From Arion vulgaris (taxonomy: Eukaryota; Mollusca; Gastropoda; Stylommatophora; Arionidae): a stretch of 64,000 bases of DNA. Where the stretch lies: positions 47,562,806-47,626,805 of the forward strand of contig CM036755.1 in NCBI GenBank assembly GCA_020796225.1, read 5' to 3'. The notes below the pieces were generated by a model. The model was not told where the DNA came from and searched no databases. It saw only the letters and a program-made list of their open reading frames with translations. The translations under genes and the position numbers were made by a program. Shown piece by piece: positions 32,060 to 42,563 of the stretch. The stretch's first letter is position 1. The number at the start of each line of letters is the position of its first letter.

Positions 32060-32260
32060 GCACATATTGATTCTGTATCCTCATGTATGTGAGACAGATT
32101 AGCATACTGCATACGCGTTCGACAATTAACTCGGACACTATATGGTTGTGGTTTAAATCCCACACTCGACATTCCACACGTGAGGAAATGAACTGTCCCT
32201 CCTAACTCCTGCACACTAAGGTCTGAAAAGGTTACAGGGAATTTTATTTTATATTGATCC
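32060..32260 (-). repeat. SINE-G-like dispersed repeat, copy 2
   Basis: Reverse complement of the element at 105-260, sharing CGACATTCCACACGTGAG and the degenerate box-B-like TTTAAATCCCACA. Its relation to any tRNA is unclear. Confidence 0.45.
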
Positions 32261-32324
32261 TGACGTATAACAGAGTAATGTGATTTTACAATGTACAAGA
32301 ACAATACACAATACTTTCTCTAAA

Positions 32325-32585
32325 CATCTAGTAATAGAGAAGCTGGAAATGGATCGGACATGGGATACGCATGGAGACTAACTCTATAACGAAAACTGCA
32401 CTGAGATTGACACCAGAGGGTAAACAAAAACGCTGCAGACCCAAAAAAACCTGGAGGAGAACAATATAACAAGAACTGAAAGAAATGAATCACAACTGGA
32501 ACACAAAACAGATGACGGCCAAAAATAGAGTATGCAGTTGTTGCTGTCTTAATCGCCAGAGGCGTCACATGCTATAGAGAGAAAG
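32325..32585 (+). pseudogene. LINE ORF2 C-terminal fragment
   Basis: Allowing frameshifts it reads [27 protein letters not shown] and AKNRVC...CLNRQRRHM before a stop, then a GAGAGA tract. The KRGRPKxTWRRT motif followed by an aromatic-rich helix is the standard tail of non-LTR elements. Confidence 0.75.
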
Positions 32586-32804
32586 AGAGATATATAATCC
32601 TCCGTTTCATCATCCGCCTATTTAATTGTTGCATTGACTGCTTTTATTAAATATCCGAACATTTTCTCCAAAAAGTTCAACCCAAAATTAATCATAAACA
32701 TCGTGTCTCTCCAATCTGAGATCTAATCGATATTTTTAAAAATTGATCGCCCCTGTATTGTATGTGGCTTTACAGAATATTGCTAAGATGTGGTTTTATA
32801 GAAG

Positions 32805-33023
32805 TTTGTTTTGTTTTTTGGGTTTTCCCGATCCAGAAGCACTTGAGCTGAAAGCTCTTCGGCTCGGTGTCATGGACATCGTAACCCTTCGGCTCGGTAC
32901 CACGAACACCGTAAATCTGGGGAACCTGTAGCTTTTCTGCCAGTCCACGGAGTTGAACCCGCACTTACAGAGGACTAGTCACCCGTAGTCCAACGCGCTA
33001 CGAACAGGCTGGACACGCGGGCT
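32805..33023 (-). mobile_element. SINE-D with short target duplication, inside a minisatellite
   Basis: Minus sense; the left T-rich run (TTTGTTTTGTTTTTTG) is the tail complement and the right end GACACGCGGGC is the head. It is flanked by TAGAAG at 32799-32804 and 33024-33029. On both sides lies GAAGATTG/AAGATGTGGTTTTA-type sequence, which is the unit of the array at 33268. Confidence 0.8.
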
Positions 33024-33030
33024 TAGAAGA

Positions 33031-33265
33031 TTGTTAAACCTGTTGGCTTGTGGGTTTTGGTTGGGAACAGCAAAAGGCTAACGGAGAGCGAACCCAGTAA
33101 ACGCTGGTTGAAATCGAACACACCGCCAAGGGATAAGCACCTAAGCTCCAATAGACACTGAAGGTATTGCACGTACATCCGTTCTTGATGTTTGGCTGCT
33201 TATATATCACAATAGATTGATAACAGCGGCCTAAGAACTATCGCGAGAGAGAGAGAGAGAGAGAG
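33031..33265 (+). repeat. SINE-F copy 2
   Basis: Shares GAACCCAGTAAACGCTGGTT, CACCGCCAAGGGATAAGCAC and a terminal CGCGAGAGAGAGAGAGAG tract with the other two copies. It is internally shortened. Confidence 0.75.
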
Positions 33266-33267
33266 AG

Positions 33268-33462
33268 AAGATTGTTAAGATGTGGTTTTACAGAAGATTG
33301 CCAAAATGTGGTTTTACAGAAGATTGCCAAGATGTGGTTTTACAGAAGATTGTTAAGAAGTGGTTTTACAGAAGATTGCTAAGATGTAAGATTGCAAAGA
33401 TGTGGTTTTACAGAAGATTGCTAAAATGTGGTTTTACAATGAGATTGCTAAAATATGGTTTT
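33268..33462. repeat. Minisatellite, 26 bp x about 7
   Basis: The unit is GAAGATTGCTAAGATGTGGT plus TTTACA. Two further units survive at 32770-32804, separated from the array by SINE-D and SINE-F, so both SINEs inserted into a pre-existing array. Confidence 0.9.
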
Positions 33463-33477
33463 ACAAACAAATGCTCG

Positions 33478-33746
33478 CCAGTGTATTGCCGGGGCTCACA
33501 AGGGGAGGCAAAGAACAGTAACACAGTGACCTAAGAGGCATGTCGTAAGAGGTGACTGAGGTAGGGGTCTAGGGAAGCTACCCTAGTCAATAAATATGCG
33601 TCGCAGAAATCGGATGTGCTTGTAGGTGTATAACTGGAACAACGCACAATCGCTCTTATGCTCAGATCACATACAAATCACAGAGAGTGGTTTAACAAGT
33701 AGTCGATGTAGGAGCATTCCCAGAAGAAGAAGAAGAAGACGAAGAA
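33478..33746 (+). repeat. SINE-A copy
   Basis: Sense orientation: GGCATGTCGTAAGAGGTGAC, GAAGCTACCCTAGTCAATAA, GATCACATACAAATCACA, ending in (GAA)n. Starts at about GCCGGGGCTCACAAGG. Confidence 0.9.
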
Positions 33747-33852
33747 GAAAATGGATCAAAAGAAAAGAAATAAGAGAACCCAAAAAAAAGTAATAATATA
33801 AAATGAATTAGTGAACAAAAAAGTAATAACATTACCCACATTTTCTTTTCAA

Positions 33853-34352
33853 TCGAGAAGCACTTGAGCTTTCAGCTCTTCGGCTCGGTGCCATGGACAT
33901 CGTTACCCTTCGGTTCGGTGCCATGGACATCGTTACCCTTCGGTTCAGTGAACGAACATCGTTACCCTTCGGTTCGGTGCCACGGACATTTACCTTCGGT
34001 TCGGTGCCATGGACATCGTTACCTTCGGTTCGTGAACGAACATCGTTACCCTTCGGTTCGGTGCCACGGACATTTTTACACTTCGGTTCGGTGCCATGGA
34101 CATCGTTACCCTTCGGTTCGGTGCCACGGACATTTTTACCCTTCGGTTCGGTGCCATGGACATCGTTACCCTTCGGTTCGGTGCCACGGACATTTTTACC
34201 TTCGGTTCGGTGCCATGGACATCGTTACCCGTTCGTTCGTGCATCGAATACCGTTCTGGAAGAACCTTCGGTTCGTCCACGACCCGAATCTGAACCTGCA
34301 TTCTACAGGGGCTTGTCCCTCCAACGCGCTACGAACACGCTAGGCAGGAGGT
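33853..34352 (-). repeat. SINE-D copy with internal 60-bp segment amplified
   Basis: The normal SINE-D ends are present (GAGAAGCACTTGAGCTTTCA on the left, GCTAGGCAGG on the right). Between them the CTTCGGTTCGGTGCCATGGA plus CATCGTTACC segment is repeated about 11 times in two alternating subtypes (CCATGG and CCACGG). A normal copy has one of each. The 159-aa ORFs here are translations of this repeat. Confidence 0.9.
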
Positions 34353-34693
34353 CTACAAATTACCCACATTAAAAAAATACACATGAAATTAGGGTAAACA
34401 AAGAAAATAATAAAAAAATAAATGGAAACAAATAACAAATTGCAATACAGAAAATTACTAAAAAGTGAAATTAAAATGGGAATACAGAAAGGAATTAGAA
34501 TACACACACCAAAAAAATACAACAGAAATAAGAAAAATATGCAAATGACACGAGAAGTTCTTTGAAATAATGAAATTTCTCTTCGTCAATAAAATCATCA
34601 AATCCAATAATAAGAAAATGATTTTTAGCTGAAATGTTAAACATGTCCTTGTCTAGTATACTTTGCTTCTCTTACTTCTCTTCTCTTGTTCAA

Positions 34694-34925
34694 TTCTTCT
34701 TCTTCTTCTTCATCTTCGTACGTTCCATATCGATCACTTGTTAAACACTCTTTATGGTTTGTATGTGATCCGAGTCTAAGAACGATGGCATGCAAGTAGG
34801 CCAACACATCCGATTTCTGCGACGCTTTTTATTTACTAGGGTAGTTTCCTAGACCCCTACCTCAACCACCTCTTACGACCTGCCTTGTAGGTCGCAGTGT
34901 TACTATTCTTTGCTCCCTGTGAGCC
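34694..34925 (-). repeat. SINE-A copy
   Basis: Starts CTTCTTCTTCTTCATC, then CGTTCCATATCGATCACTTG and GACCTGCCTTGTAGGTCGCA. A stretch around the GTACGTTGTGCC motif is deleted. Confidence 0.85.
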
Positions 34926-35084
34926 TCTACAGTTTATTTTCAATTGTCTACCTCGTTTAACTATCGTTTCTGTCAAATTCTCTAATTTCTCAACACTTGT
35001 CTAATTTTTGTTTGTTTTTCTTCAATTGTCTACTTCTTTCTATATTTTTTTCTGTCAAATTCTTTGATTTGTTTTATACTTGTC

Positions 35085-35415
35085 CTCTTCTTCTTCTTCT
35101 TCTTCACCCTTCGCTCCATGGGAAGGAGACATAGGTCTGCAACCAAGGCCTTCCAAGCCCGCCTATCCAAAGCCATCCTCTCCAGATATCTCAACTCTCT
35201 ACCAATTGTTCCTCTTTGCGGAGTCCTTCTTCTTCCTCTTGTGGTGAGATATGAATTTTCTTGGTTGTTTCTTTTCTATAGTTATCTAGTGATTTTTTTA
35301 CGGGGTGGGGTAGCTAGCCCTACTACCAATCTCCTTAGTCGCCTCTTGCAACATGCATGGCAGGTAACAGTGGTTCTATTCTTTACACCCTTAACTTGGT
35401 CCCCGGCAACGGGTA
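35085..35415 (-). repeat. SINE-A variant (CTT-rich end, divergent body)
   Basis: It begins with a (CTT)n tract and has the family's far end (CGCCTCTTGCAACATGCATG, GCAGGTAACAGTGGTTCTAT). The middle (ACCAAGGCCTTCCAAGCCCG) is unlike SINE-A. The reverse-orientation piece at 35795-35890 shares this variant end. It may be a separate family or a chimera. Confidence 0.5.
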
Positions 35416-35473
35416 TTTTATTTATTTATCTTCGTTTATCTACTTCTCTTACCTTTCTTCTCTATCAGATTCT

Positions 35474-35669
35474 CAGCAACGTTTCGTCCAAAAGGTCTTT
35501 ATCAAGCACAGGATACAACATAAGTGAAGAGATTCACTTCTTACACGGCATAGAACATATATAATCAGACAATTGATGTTCTATATGTCCTGTGTCGTGT
35601 AAGAAGTATATTTCTTCACTTCTTTTGTATTCTTTGTTTGATAAAGGCCTTTTTATCGATACGTTGCTG
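35474..35669. mobile_element. Inverted repeat of the hammerhead-like element
   Basis: Two arms of about 88 bp match as reverse complements at roughly 80% (left arm starts CAGCAACGTTTCG at 35474; right arm ends CGATACGTTGCTG at 35669), with an 18-bp centre. Each arm contains the CTTGATAAAG ... GAAACG motif. Head-to-head arrangement of a terminal segment fits the inverted-repeat structures described for Penelope-like elements, but no reverse transcriptase is present. Confidence 0.6.
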
Positions 35670-35790
35670 TGTATTGTTATTGTTTTTGTATTTTGTAAAA
35701 CTGCAGTACTTTGTTATTACGTGTTTCACCATCGCTACATAGTTTTACTGCAGTCTTTCCTTATATTGATAATACTATCACATTCTCTTA
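35670..35790 (-). mobile_element. Unexpanded source-type copy of the 40-bp minisatellite unit
   Basis: The reverse complement of about 35730-35785 reads TATCAATATAAGGAAAGACT, GCAGTAAAACTATGTAG, then CGATGGTGAAACA and TTTTACAAAATACAAAAACA. The same order follows the array at 17986. Here the 40-bp unit occurs once. It joins directly to the right arm of the inverted repeat. Confidence 0.8.
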
Positions 35791-35794
35791 TATC

Positions 35795-36105
35795 GTCGAG
35801 TGGTTACCGGGGCCCAAATTGGGGTGTAAAGAATTCAACCACTGTTACCTGCACGATGTCGTAAGAGGCGCTAGGGAGGTGGGTGTGGGGCTACTACCCC
35901 ACACCGTAAAAGCACTAGATGCTACAGAACGGAAAGTGAACCGAGTAAACGCTGGCTGAAACAGGACACATCGCTGAAGGATAAGCACCAGAATTTCAAA
36001 TGGTGCTGAAGATGTGACGTAAAATACACCAATGCTACTGCTGCATGAATTTATGGGCAGGTCTGGTACATCGGTCTGGACGGTGATCGAGAGAGAGGGA
36101 CTATC
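35795..36105 (+). repeat. SINE-A-variant fragment followed by SINE-F copy 3
   Basis: 35795-35895 is the reverse complement of the variant end at 35330-35415 (CCACTGTTACCTGCACGATG). 35905-36105 is SINE-F (CGAGTAAACGCTGGCTGAAA, GGTCTGGTACATCGGTC), ending CGAGAGAGAG. Confidence 0.7.
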
Positions 36106-36529
36106 ATATTCTCTTATTTCTGTTTCTCTTGTCGTCTTCTCTTCATTTCCTGACCCCTGATAATCTTATCAATTAATTATCCCCATCATATTTGTTGACA
36201 GCGCATGCACGTGAATGTAGTAGCCCCGTTCACAGTTTGATCGTGTTATCAGATCACGTGATATTTTATCTGTGGGCTGGAAAACTTGGACCGGTTGAAG
36301 TATTGATTCAATTCATAAACAGAATTGTGTACGCTATACTCCGGCCCTCTGGTTGCTCTGCGTCCTGTACAACGATCTAATCTTCGACTTATCTCTTACT
36401 CATTTCTTCATTTCTCTCAGTTCGTATACATTCGATATTATTGTTGTATTGTCGTTGACCTGTCTTATTGTTTGTATCCTGTACAGATGGGAGGGTCTAA
36501 ATTTTTGTATCTGTACGCACTGACGGATG

Positions 36530-36715
36530 TTTGTTTGTATGCTCTGTATGCAGAATGGGATGTTTGTTTGTATGTCTGTATATGTATGAATGGGATGTTT
36601 GTTTGTATGTCTGTATATGTCTGCATGGGATGTTTGTTTGTATGTCTGTGTGAATTGCTCATGAATGGGATGTTTGTTTGTATGCCTGTATATGTCTGAA
36701 TAGGATGTTTGTTTG
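36530..36715. repeat. Minisatellite, about 35 bp x 5
   Basis: The unit is GGGATGTTTGTTTGTATGTC plus TGTATATGTCTGAAT, with one to two bp length changes. ORFs rich in Tyr/Cys or His/Thr on the two strands are translations of the unit. Confidence 0.9.
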
Positions 36716-36834
36716 CTTGTATGCACGCATATATGGATAGAGAAATGGACAATATCCGCATACCACAACAAGTGTTGTTCTGTGAACATTCGGAAGAGAA
36801 GAGACAGGCCCCTCACTACTCAGATATATGTCTG

Positions 36835-37110
36835 ACAGAGCTGACATATTGAACGCCCTCATAGAGCGTGGCTGCAGAGAAAACCTTCAGCTAAAATCTA
36901 AACCAATCAACGTCAACTACTAGAATGCGAGAGCTGGGTTTGAAGATTGGAGTAGCAAGAAAAGAACAGTACGACAGGTATACAAGTAGGCTCGTCAATC
37001 AAAATGGAACTGGTACAGTCAGTCGATGGGCGCGGTTGGAGATATTGCGAAGGAGATCGGAGCACCTATGGAAATGCCCGGAGTGCAATGAAGATATCCC
37101 AAACTGAAAC
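36835..37110 (+). pseudogene. RNase H-type LINE, C-terminal fragment, copy 1
   Basis: DRADILNALIERGCRE is followed, after a short gap, by RMRELGLKIGVARKEQYDRY, then TVSRWARLEILRRRSEHLW and KCPECNEDIPN-stop. It aligns closely with 42895-43587. This is the region after the RNase H domain; the C-P-E-C pair may be half of a terminal zinc-binding motif. Confidence 0.8.
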
Positions 37111-37430
37111 TGTTTTTCATGTCAAAGATGTTTGCAAGGCCTCGGTAAAGAAAGTTTCTATCGGTATCAGAAATATTAGCTGATGATCGAAATATGTGGA
37201 AACATCATTACGCAAAGGTGAAGAATCTTTTGAAAAGAAACTTCGCGATGAGCTGAAAGGCAAGAGAGAGACAAGCGCAAACTCATAAGTTGTCACAGTA
37301 AGACACTTGATCATTGGTCATCTAAAAGACGAAAAAGGCCATATATCTATATAATTACAGAAGACAAGAGGAGCTTTCATTGCACTGGGAAACATATGGA
37401 AGTCAAAATAAATCAAATCTAGAATAAAAA
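37111..37430. other. Unassigned, probably further LINE remnant
   Basis: Follows the stop of the RNase H-type LINE. Short frames only; a GAAAGGCAAGAGAGAGACAA tract at 37255. I cannot place it confidently. Confidence 0.35.
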
Positions 37431-37860
37431 TTAGAATATTCAACTCCAATGTTAAAGCAGTTCTGCTGTATGGATCAGAAACATGGAGAACTACTAAAAG
37501 GATAACGCATAAACTGCAAACATTCATCAACTGGTGTCTGCGCAGAATAGAGGGACTGAGATAGTATGATAGGGTCTACAAATGAGGAACTTATGGGACA
37601 ACAAGACAGATTCCAGTGAACCAAGAGGTTAAAAAAAGACACTGGCGCTGGATAGGACACACTTTGCAAAATCATAGGGGAATATAACATGAAGTGCTAT
37701 TTCCTGGAACCCACATGAACAGAGGAAGAGAGGAAGGCCTAGAAATACACGGAGACGATATTTGGAGTCAGAGATCAACAATAAAAAGAAGAGCTGGAGG
37801 GAGCTGTAGGAGATAGCTAGAGATAGGAAGACTTGGCATGAGTTGGTTGAGGGAATATGT
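37430..37860 (+). pseudogene. LINE ORF2 C-terminal fragment (EINNKKKSW type)
   Basis: With frameshifts it reads AVLYGSETWRTTKRITHKLQ, then CLRRIEGL, WRWIGHTLQNH, RKRGRPRNTRRR and EINNKKKSWRELQEIARDRK. The order (YGSE-W, then the basic GRPR block, then ARDRKTWHELV) is canonical. Minus-strand sister fragments lie at 2405 and 40170. Confidence 0.85.
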
Positions 37861-38275
37861 TGCAGTCAGAGATCAACAATATAAAGAAGAGCTGGATTGA
37901 GCTGCTGCAGGAGATAGCTAGAGATAGGAAGACTTGGCATGAGTTGGTTGAGGGAATATGTTGCAGTCAGAGATCAACAATATAAAGAAGAGCTGGATTG
38001 AGCTGCTGCAGGAGATAGCTAGAGATAGGAAGACTTGGCATGAGTTGGTTGAGGGAATATGTTGCAGTCAGAGATCAACAATATAAAGAAGAGCTGGATT
38101 GAGCTGCTGCAGGAGATAGCTAGAGATAGGAAGACTTGGCATGAGTTGGTTGAGGGAATATGTTGCAGTCAGAGATCAACAATATAAAGAAGAGCTGGAT
38201 TGAGCTGCTGCAGGAGATAGCTAGAGATAGGAAGACTTGGCATGAGTTGGTTGAGGGAATATGTTGGAGGCAGAG
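37860..38275. repeat. Tandem repeat, 101 bp x 4, amplified from the adjacent LINE
   Basis: TTGCAGTCAGAGATCAACAA recurs at 37860, 37961, 38062 and 38163. The unit is the LINE segment encoding EINNIKKSWIELLQEIARDR plus KTWHELVEGIC, present once in the preceding fragment. With a period of 101 the frame shifts in each copy, so it was not maintained as protein. Confidence 0.95.
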
Positions 38276-39000
38276 ATCAACAATAAAAGAAGAGCTGCTG
38301 CCATGAGAATCAGAGGGAAATTCAGAGGGTTTTTTGGAGCAAGATCAAAAAAGAAACGGAAGCCTAGAAATACATGAGACGAGATTTGAGGAAGAGAGAA
38401 CAACAATATAAAGAAGAGCAGCAGGAGGGAGCTGCAGGAGATATAGTAATAGGAAAACTTGGATTGAGTTGATTGAGGACATATGCCCCAATCCGAGTTT
38501 TAAAAAAGACATATATATATATATATGCGTCTGTGTGTGCATATATATGTGTTTATGTGTTCCATGCATATTAAAGTTTGCATGTTTGTGTTTTCATATT
38601 ACAGGCATGTTTATGGTGAAGATTATAATAAGCCTCAGCTCTTCAAGAAAACACAAGCTGATAATTTGTCTTCCATTTTTTACTAAAAATGAACATATTT
38701 TGCAGAAAGACTCCTCGATTCCATTTCTAATAAACTCTCAAAAAAATAGAGAAAAAACCTACGTCTCCCGTGTATGTTATAGAATACTCCGTGTACAGGT
38801 TGTATTCAATTTCACTCCAAGCAATCAATATTATCATATGTCTCTTGTACCACGGCTCATGTGAAAACAGAAAAAAAAAACTCGATAAGTGATGTCTCAA
38901 AATGAATCATCGTTTTCATAATTATATAGAACATGTAGATAGACAGAAGACATGTGTCTCGATGTGAAGATGTTATTTTCCAACCTGGTTATTATGGATG
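38276..39000. other. LINE tail remnant, TA/TG microsatellite and unassigned sequence
   Basis: 38276-38480 still carries LINE tail words (RKPRNT, NNIKKSSRRELQEI). 38507-38560 is (TA)n/(TG)n. The remainder (about 440 bp) is AT-rich with no recognised feature. Confidence 0.5.
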
Positions 39001-39029
39001 TATGGTTCTTAGAATGGAATACAAAAGCG

Positions 39030-39510
39030 ATTGCTCGCTATACATTTTTTTGGGAGATCGAGTAAGGATATCATGATGGTGGTGAAGGAGACCATCACAA
39101 AAGAGGTGGAAAAGATCATTAATGCCTTTGAATGTAAATGCTACAGAAGAGTACAAAGAATATCATGGACAGAGAGAAGAACAAATGCTTCTGTTCTACA
39201 ACAGAATAGAGATATTAAAGAGAGTTGGCTATTAAAGAGCATAATATTTGTTTTTAAATTAAATATTTCGGACACATCACACGACATGAGTGCCTAGAGA
39301 TGATAATTTTAGAGGAAATGTCATCTGGAAGAAAAATGAGAGAAAGACCTAGAAGACGATAGGTGCAAGATATCATTGACGATCTGAGAATGACTGCTGC
39401 TGACGTCGGTCACCTTGCACAGAATATAGTTTTTCAGAACTGCTGTCATGGGAGCCAAGTTCCGGAAGGAACAAGCTACTTGATGTTGATGATGAAGGAG
39501 ACATTGCAAC
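39030..39510 (+). pseudogene. LINE ORF2 C-terminal fragment
   Basis: FECKCYRRVQRISWTERRTN is followed by NRDIKESWLLKS, IKYFGHITRHECLEMIILEE and RKMRERPRRR before decay. The order CYRR-ISWTE-RxTN then YFGHxxRH is the diagnostic post-RT block. Several frameshifts. Confidence 0.85.
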
Positions 39511-39599
39511 ACATTTTGAATATCTATCTATCTATTCTCTAATCCTACTTTTTTCTTTCAGTGTCAGATTGTAAAAGTAGATACCTGGAGCGAGCCCCT

Positions 39600-40075
39600 C
39601 TATGCTTCTTGTCTTTCATTCTCTTCTCCAATCCTGATTTGTCTCACCGCTTCAGAGTAAGAAGAGATTTATAGAACATGCTTTTGTGTGCTCTTCATAA
39701 ACAGTGTCTTTCGTCGCCTCTGTTATCTCTGAGGTCCACCTTTTGCGTGGACAGCTTTTTGCTTTGTATCCACTGTATCGGAGTAACATTGCTCTCTGTG
39801 GCGCACTGTCTGTTGGTAATCTGCTTATGTTGCCGAACTATTTAATTTGTTGTTTATTGATGAAGTTCAGTACTGATGTTGTACCCACTTTTTTCCCTGA
39901 TGTTTTAAATTATAAACCGGTCTCTTCTTGATACTCCCAGCATTCTGTGTAGACAGTTCATCTCTGTTGTGACTAGTTTTCTTCTATCATTTGATGTTAG
40001 CGTCCAGGTTTAGCACTGATAGCATAATATAGGAGAAAAGATTGTGTTGAACATTGCTATTTTTGTGTTCATGGT
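39600..40075 (-). pseudogene. LINE-A 3' end, copy 3 (antisense)
   Basis: The minus strand carries the same path as 51360-51880 (KKQQIKWF, RLPTDS and the CQTWTLTSNDRRQ-type block) and begins at the family 3' terminus (complement of GATTGGAGAA at about 39620). Frameshifts present. Confidence 0.75.
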
Positions 40076-40169
40076 GACATGTTTGCATTTTGAATATCTT
40101 AGACCCGTAATTATCAACAAAAGAGATTGTACAAAAAAATGACAAGAATACAAATAAATAATACAGTTT

Positions 40170-40500
40170 CCCTCCCTGTAGCTTTTCCAGACTTTATTAT
40201 CTGGCGTTACTTCCCTTCATATTTCTAGGCCCCAGTGGTTCCATCGGAGAGCCTGTCTCATGATGCTGTCTAGTGATTTCCTGTGTATGTCTTTCTATCC
40301 ATCACCACCTTCAGTCCCATATCTCTTGTTCTACATGCCGGTGTCCGTTCTATCCCACAGTTCCCTGTTTGTGGTCCTGTCATATAATCGCACATGGAGT
40401 ATCCTGCACAGACATCTATTGATGAATGTCTAGCAACGTTTTAGTGTTGCTCCTTAGTCGTTCCCTTCACGGCTCCGCTCCATATAGATCTACTGCCTGG
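40170..40500 (-). pseudogene. LINE ORF2 C-terminal fragment (antisense)
   Basis: Minus-strand pieces read ICVRWYD-like, TNRELWDRT, DLRWWWIGHTLRKSLDSIT and RQALRWNHWGLEI. The WIGHTLRK motif followed by W-NxxG is the same block as 2405-2790, from a different subfamily. Confidence 0.7.
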
Positions 40501-40884
40501 GCATGCGGGTGTTCGCGGCAAGGAGAAAGCGACAGGCTTTGCATCGAAAGCATTGATTGTTGGAGAGCTTAGCATGGATAAGGGGGTGTTCTTCGGTCTC
40601 TTAGCGACCTACTATTGGATTAGGACACTAGAATTCACGTTGAATTAATCCAGCGATTTAAGAAGCGTTGTACAAGTAGAGCTGGATACTTGAGAGGCAG
40701 AGAAAGGTATATTTAACCAGCGAACCACATGAACCATCAGTATGCATACTCTTCGATATCTGTTGGGGAGACTGAGCACCTATGGGTCTGCATGGAGTGC
40801 TGTGACGTCAGTTCAGTAAACAATAACCAATAACAGAAGGAGAGCATTGACATTTTAGTTAACTATCCTTATCTAGATGACACG

Positions 40885-41166
40885 TGTCATCATCATCATC
40901 AAGTTGCTTGTCCTGAACAGAACTATGCCACCTTAACAGTCCTTCGTAATGTATCTCTCTCATACGCCAAATGTCCTGCCTCTGCAGTCGTCATTCTCAA
41001 AACATTAGTCAATCCTGAATTCATCTTCTCCATGGTCTTCCTCTTCTCCTCTTTGCCGGAATGCCTCCTTCCATGATGGTCTTCTCCAGCCCTTCTTGTC
41101 TCTATATATATCCAAAATACTTTAATTTTCTCATTCTTATTTGTAGACTCAGCCAGTCTTCTAGAT
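40885..41166 (-). pseudogene. LINE ORF2 C-terminal fragment, interrupted by a hAT MITE
   Basis: The minus strand reads RKLKYFGYI, then EKTIMEGG, RRGRPWRRW-like and a tail to VRDKQLDDDD. A sister copy at 41925-42310 has the same order. The MITE at 41167 marks its 5' boundary. Confidence 0.75.
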
Positions 41167-41557
41167 CAGCGGTTCCCACACTTTGCATTACCGTGGACCC
41201 AATTATAAATACATTTTGCTGTCGCGGAACCTCAAACGTTTCTATATATGAAAATCTTCTAGCAATGGAGTTATTATTACACCACACCAACAATCAAGCT
41301 GGTTCCAATTTATCAGACTGCAGGAAACTTCAAATGATCTTTAATTTTGTCCTGTCAGACATTTAGACTCCGGTCTGGTCAGAGTCCTTTCATTGTGCAA
41401 CGGAAATAGTTTGCTACTGTTTTTATACATATTTTAAATAACTTATTTTTCTGTTTGAAATACCAAAGATCATAATATTTTCTCCAGCGCTTGAGGACCC
41501 TCTGTGAGTACCTCACGGACACCAGGGGGTTCACGGACCCCAGTTTGAGAAACGCTG
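41167..41557. mobile_element. hAT-like MITE (391 bp), third family
   Basis: Begins CAGCGGTTCCCACACTTTG and ends CAGTTTGAGAAACGCTG, which are inverted. Flanks TTCTAGAT (41159-41166) and CTCTATAT (41558-41565) agree at 6 of 8. It lies 106 bp upstream of KCNQ exon 2, close to the branch-point region. Confidence 0.8.
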
Positions 41558-41663
41558 CTCTATATGATATGTGAAATAAGCGATAAATGTCGCCCACTTA
41601 TAATGACTCATATGTTTATCTACGTCAACTATCTTTGATTCATCTATGTGCTCTATATTCCAG

Positions 41664-41754
41664 TTTCATGATGGTTCTCATCTGCCTTATATTCAGTGTG
41701 CTTTCTACGATAGACCAATACACAGACTTTGCTATGGAAACATTGTTCTGGATG
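41664..41754 (+). CDS. KCNQ1: KCNQ1-type potassium channel, exon 2 (S1 and S1-S2 linker)
   Basis: The acceptor is TCTATATTCCAG, then one base completing Val from exon 1, then FMMVLICLIFSVLSTIDQYT and DFAMETLFWM, then donor GTGAGT. This is S1 followed by the short extracellular S1-S2 loop. Human KCNQ1 has VLVCLIFSVLSTIEQY here, so the match is nearly residue for residue, including the Cys in S1. The length of 91 bp and phase equal what I recall for human KCNQ1 exon 2. The reading frame is open and undamaged. Intron 1 before it is 11,270 bp. Confidence 0.95.
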
Positions 41755-41924
41755 GTGAGTACTGTCAGTGTGTGTTATCGATCTTGTTGTGAAGATAACA
41801 CAAAGGTTAGAGGTCGTGATGTAGTGTGATGGTTTATCAAGCTAGTTGGTTGTCTATGCTATCAGTTAATGACTAGTATACCTCGCACAACTATTGCTGT
41901 TACAACTACTACTGCAACTAATAT

Positions 41925-42310
41925 AACTCATCATCATCAAAATAGCTTGTCCTGAGCAGAACTTTGCCACCCTAACAGTCCTCCGGAACTTTTCTCTCTC
42001 ATAGGCCAGATGTCCTGCCTCTACAGCCGTCATATTCAAACCATCAGCTACATCTTGAATCCATCTTCTCCGTTATCTTCCTCTTCTTCTCTTTGCCGGT
42101 ATGTTTTTTTTTCCATGATGGTCTTCTCCAGCCCTTCGTGTATTTTTATATGTCCAAAATATCTCAATTTTCTCTTTCGTATTTGTAGCATAGCCAGTTT
42201 TCTTTAATTTTGAGTTCTTTCTGGATTGATCTATTTGTTCTCTTCTCTGTCCAAGATATACGGAGGACTCTTCTGTAACACTTATATTCAAAAGCACATA
42301 TATTATTTCA
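41925..42310 (-). pseudogene. LINE ORF2 C-terminal fragment (antisense), in KCNQ intron 2
   Basis: The minus strand reads VTEESSVYLGQRREQIDQSR, KIEIFWTYKNTRRAGEDHHG, AKRRRGR and then WIQDVADGLNMTAVEAGH. This is the post-RT block, complete to the tail but frameshifted. Confidence 0.8.
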
Positions 42311-42334
42311 TCTACGGCTACTACTATTGCTACA

Positions 42335-42560
42335 TCTTCTACTACTACAACTAGTACTAATACTACTACTACAACTATAACTACTACTACAATACTCGTA
42401 CTATCACATCTACTACTACTGTTACAACTACTACTGCAACTACTACTACTATTACTATAACTTCTACTACTATTGGAACTACTACTACAACTACTACTAT
42501 TGCAATTACTACACCGACTACTGCAACTACAACTAACTACCACTGCTACTACAACTTCTA
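42335..42560. repeat. (ACT)n microsatellite
   Basis: Imperfect ACTACTACTACA tract of about 225 bp separating two LINE fragments of opposite orientation. The Ser/Val-rich ORF on the minus strand is compositional. Confidence 0.9.
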
Positions 42561-42563
42561 AAA

